Assembly: GCA_011316305.1 (NCBI GenBank)
Contig: SAUG01000085.1
Span: 339,705 to 403,704 of the forward strand
Reading direction: 5' to 3'
DNA from: Rusavskia elegans
Lineage: Eukaryota; Ascomycota; Lecanoromycetes; Teloschistales; Teloschistaceae
Length of the DNA: 64,000 bases
Part shown: piece after piece, positions 62,601 to 64,000 of the stretch
Numbering within the stretch: the stretch's first letter is position 1
How the letters are laid out: each line of letters starts with the position of its first letter
The notes under the pieces: generated by a model
The model's input: only the letters and a program-made list of their open reading frames with translations
Databases searched by the model: none
Told to the model about the DNA's origin: nothing
Made by a program: the position numbers and the translations under genes

Positions 62601-62699
62601 GTCCTAATATATTTACTATATATTATATATTTAATACGCTCCTCTAGTAAAGCAGTTTATCTTTACCTTACTCTACCACCTGTTTTCGCTTTAGAAATA
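56651..62699 (+). repeat. Subtelomeric 6-kb repeat, copy 3 (full length, least mutated)
   Basis: A 6049-bp unit with the same ends as copy 2. It keeps more CG-rich codons and more CpA/TpG than copies 1 and 2. Near the start TACGGTGCG (56654-56662) is repeated in inverted form as CGCACCGTA (56715-56723), so the telomere-like stretch lies in the loop of a potential hairpin; one telomere-like unit here reads GGTCAGGG. Most of the unit could once have been coding. No reverse transcriptase, transposase, helicase or recombinase signature could be recognised by eye. Confidence 0.9.
59342..62350 (+). pseudogene. RIP-inactivated long reading frame of the 6-kb repeat, unidentified
   Basis: One phase can be followed for about 1000 codons without an indel. 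It is interrupted by many TAG/TAA codons that would be CAG/CAA before C-to-T change. TGA is rare everywhere because TpG is depleted, so stop type alone is weak evidence. Better support is the charged, protein-like composition of this phase: for example VRKETRELYLERLTERERLG near 61315-61375, RRERKQEYAFFRVLIRKLYR near 61550-61610, and YKKDIYYRVRDKYRVSFTLF near 60280-60340. An additional upstream phase at about 57860-58560 looks Pro/Ser-rich and coding too. Family unknown. The same frame is present, more damaged, in copies 1 and 2. Confidence 0.5.
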
Positions 62700-63300
62700 A
62701 AACCTATTAAATATCTGCGCGTTACTCGCGTCTATTAGCATATTACTCGGCTATTATTAATATATAAATACTTTTTATCTTCTACCTTACTTTTCTTTTT
62801 CTTATATATTATACTTAGTACTACCTGCTCGTATATTTCTATTTCTTTTTCGATTATAACCTCGTTAGTACGTTCTTCTACTCTTTAATATAGCTCTAGG
62901 GTTACGATCTACTCTATAGCGTTAGATATAAGCTATATTTTATAGCTTCCGAGTACTCGAATTACTATATTTAATACTAACTCTACCGCGGCTTTCGGTT
63001 AATTTACCTTAGTTTAGTCGCAGCGAGTTATTATCCTAGGATTACGTCTAGCCCTTATTACTTATTATCCTAGGATTATATCCAGCCCTAATTATACTAA
63101 TTTATTCCGACAGTCTATATCCCCGACCCCTAAAACTATATAGTCCTTTTCCCTTCTCTAGGTACAGTTACCCTACGGTCTCTAAAATACCCCTTTTAAG
63201 GTATCCAGCTCGTACTAGAACGTAGTCCTAGGTCTATATAGTACTATTAAAGGAAAAGAAAAGAATACGGACTATACGAGCTAGGCTATTAATACCCGCT
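62700..63300. other. Subtelomeric segment between array and telomere-capped frame
   Basis: Partly RIP-mutated. Two copies of TATCCTAGGATTA..TAGCCC/CAGCCC at about 63033-63095 are inverted relative to the GGCTGGA..TAATC(C/T)TAGGATA pair at about 62520-62585 near the end of copy 3. No gene readable. Confidence 0.5.
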
Positions 63301-63939
63301 GGACCTAGGAAGACTACTACTCTAAATCTATTAGTAGACGTAAGCCTAGCTTTAGCCGAACTACTACTGCCTAAGGATCTACTACAGTTCCTCGACGGTA
63401 TTCGGGTTATTCTTCCTAAAGAAAGCGGACTAGATCTCGTAGGCAGCGACGTCTCGCTATACGGGTATCTCGGCCTCGCTAATACCAGCGAACTAAGGGA
63501 GCTCTATAGCTATCTAAGCGTACTACTAGACAGACTTACTACTATCGTTAAAGAAGGATACTAGAAAGAATAAATAGGGAAGGAGCTAGCGAAAACGCAG
63601 ATTAAAGTTAGTAAACTATTTAGCTATATTTCCTAGCAGAACGAGATCGATATTAGCGGTTTTAATCCTACCTCCTATACGTAGCTATTACCCGTCGAAA
63701 GGAGTACTTTTTATACGACCTATCGACCTTTCCTATACTGGATCAAGACGCTATACGATATCCTGACGAGTAGCCGAGGCCTGGATATCTCGACGCGTGC
63801 CCCCGAGGGCGATCCGGCTTACCGGGATAAAGAGCACTTCTACTGGGCTTACGCCTCCGAGGATTGGCATCGAGTCTATTACCTGGTCAAGAACTGGCTC
63901 AAGAAGTCGACTAAAAAGGCGGCACGTTCGGGAAGTTAG
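63301..63939 (+). pseudogene. Truncated reading frame ending inside the telomere
   Basis: A single phase of about 212 codons. Four internal stops (TAG 63562, TAA 63571, TAG 63634, TAG 63682) are all explained by RIP of CAG/CAA. From 63685 on it is open, with normal codons and almost no RIP; the last part reads YRDKEHFYWAYASEDWHRVY. The final codons GGA AGT are followed by TAG at 63937-63939, contributed by the first TTAGGG repeat. The gene was therefore cut and capped by telomere repeats, or this is the end of a telomere-linked element. Family not recognised. Confidence 0.6.
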
Positions 63940-64000
63940 GGTTAGGGTTAGGGTTAGGGTTAGGGTTAGGGTTAGGGTTAGGGTTAGGGTTAGGGTTAGG
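63936..64000 (+). repeat. Telomere, TTAGGG repeats
   Basis: Perfect TTAGGG repeats, ten full units plus five bases, running to the window edge. The G-rich strand reads 5'->3' toward the right, as expected for the right end of a chromosome. Confidence 0.98.

Noticed and set aside
47333..62699. Calling the 6-kb units LINE, LTR retrotransposon, Helitron or Starship
   Set aside because: No reverse transcriptase, LTR pair, Rep/helicase or tyrosine-recombinase motif could be read through the RIP damage. The single hairpin at the start is not sufficient for a Helitron.

Overview
The window is nuclear DNA from a filamentous ascomycete (Pezizomycotina). Genes carry several short GT..AG introns (about 49-92 bp), the protein families are typical of these fungi, and the right edge is a chromosome end: TTAGGG repeats run from 63936 to 64000. 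Species and class cannot be fixed from the sequence. The mosaic of gene-bearing blocks and long AT-rich blocks resembles genomes such as Leptosphaeria maculans, but that is an analogy only. In the AT-rich blocks CpA and TpG are almost absent and TpA is greatly enriched, which is the signature of repeat-induced point mutation (RIP).

Layout. (1) 1-26.6 kb is ordinary gene space: a cytochrome P450, a Pth11/SAT4-type seven-helix membrane protein and an NRPS-like A-T-R reductase (together possibly a small secondary-metabolite locus), a wrecked ABCC transporter, tRNA-Ser(AGA), a probable pseudogene, a small secreted protein, an Och1-like mannosyltransferase, a secreted astacin-type metalloprotease, an UNC93-like transporter, and a large protein with an STAND-type N-terminal region, TPR and ankyrin repeats. 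(2) 26.6-33.75 kb is a RIP-mutated block with nested non-autonomous repeats and one oddly unmutated tRNA-like Pol III locus. (3) 33.75-35.6 kb is a GC island with one three-exon gene. (4) 35.6-42.57 kb is a second RIP block holding the same repeat families. (5) 42.57-45.1 kb is a second GC island with a gene for a small secreted protein, an effector-like setting. (6) 45.1-62.7 kb is a RIP-mutated subtelomere dominated by a head-to-tail array of a 6.05-kb repeat: one truncated copy and two full ones, each starting with a short hairpin that encloses two telomere-type repeats. (7) 62.7-63.94 kb is a less mutated segment with a reading frame that runs into the telomere, its stop codon being formed by the first TTAGGG.

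How the parts may work together: the NRPS-like enzyme would activate and reduce a carboxylic acid, and the P450 could oxidise the product. The broken ABCC gene beside them could be a lost exporter of the same locus. The subtelomeric array resembles yeast Y' elements or Magnaporthe telomeric repeats in position and structure. Its encoded protein is not recognised.

All exon boundaries were derived by eye from splice signals and reading-frame continuity. No database search was possible, so family names rest on visible motifs.
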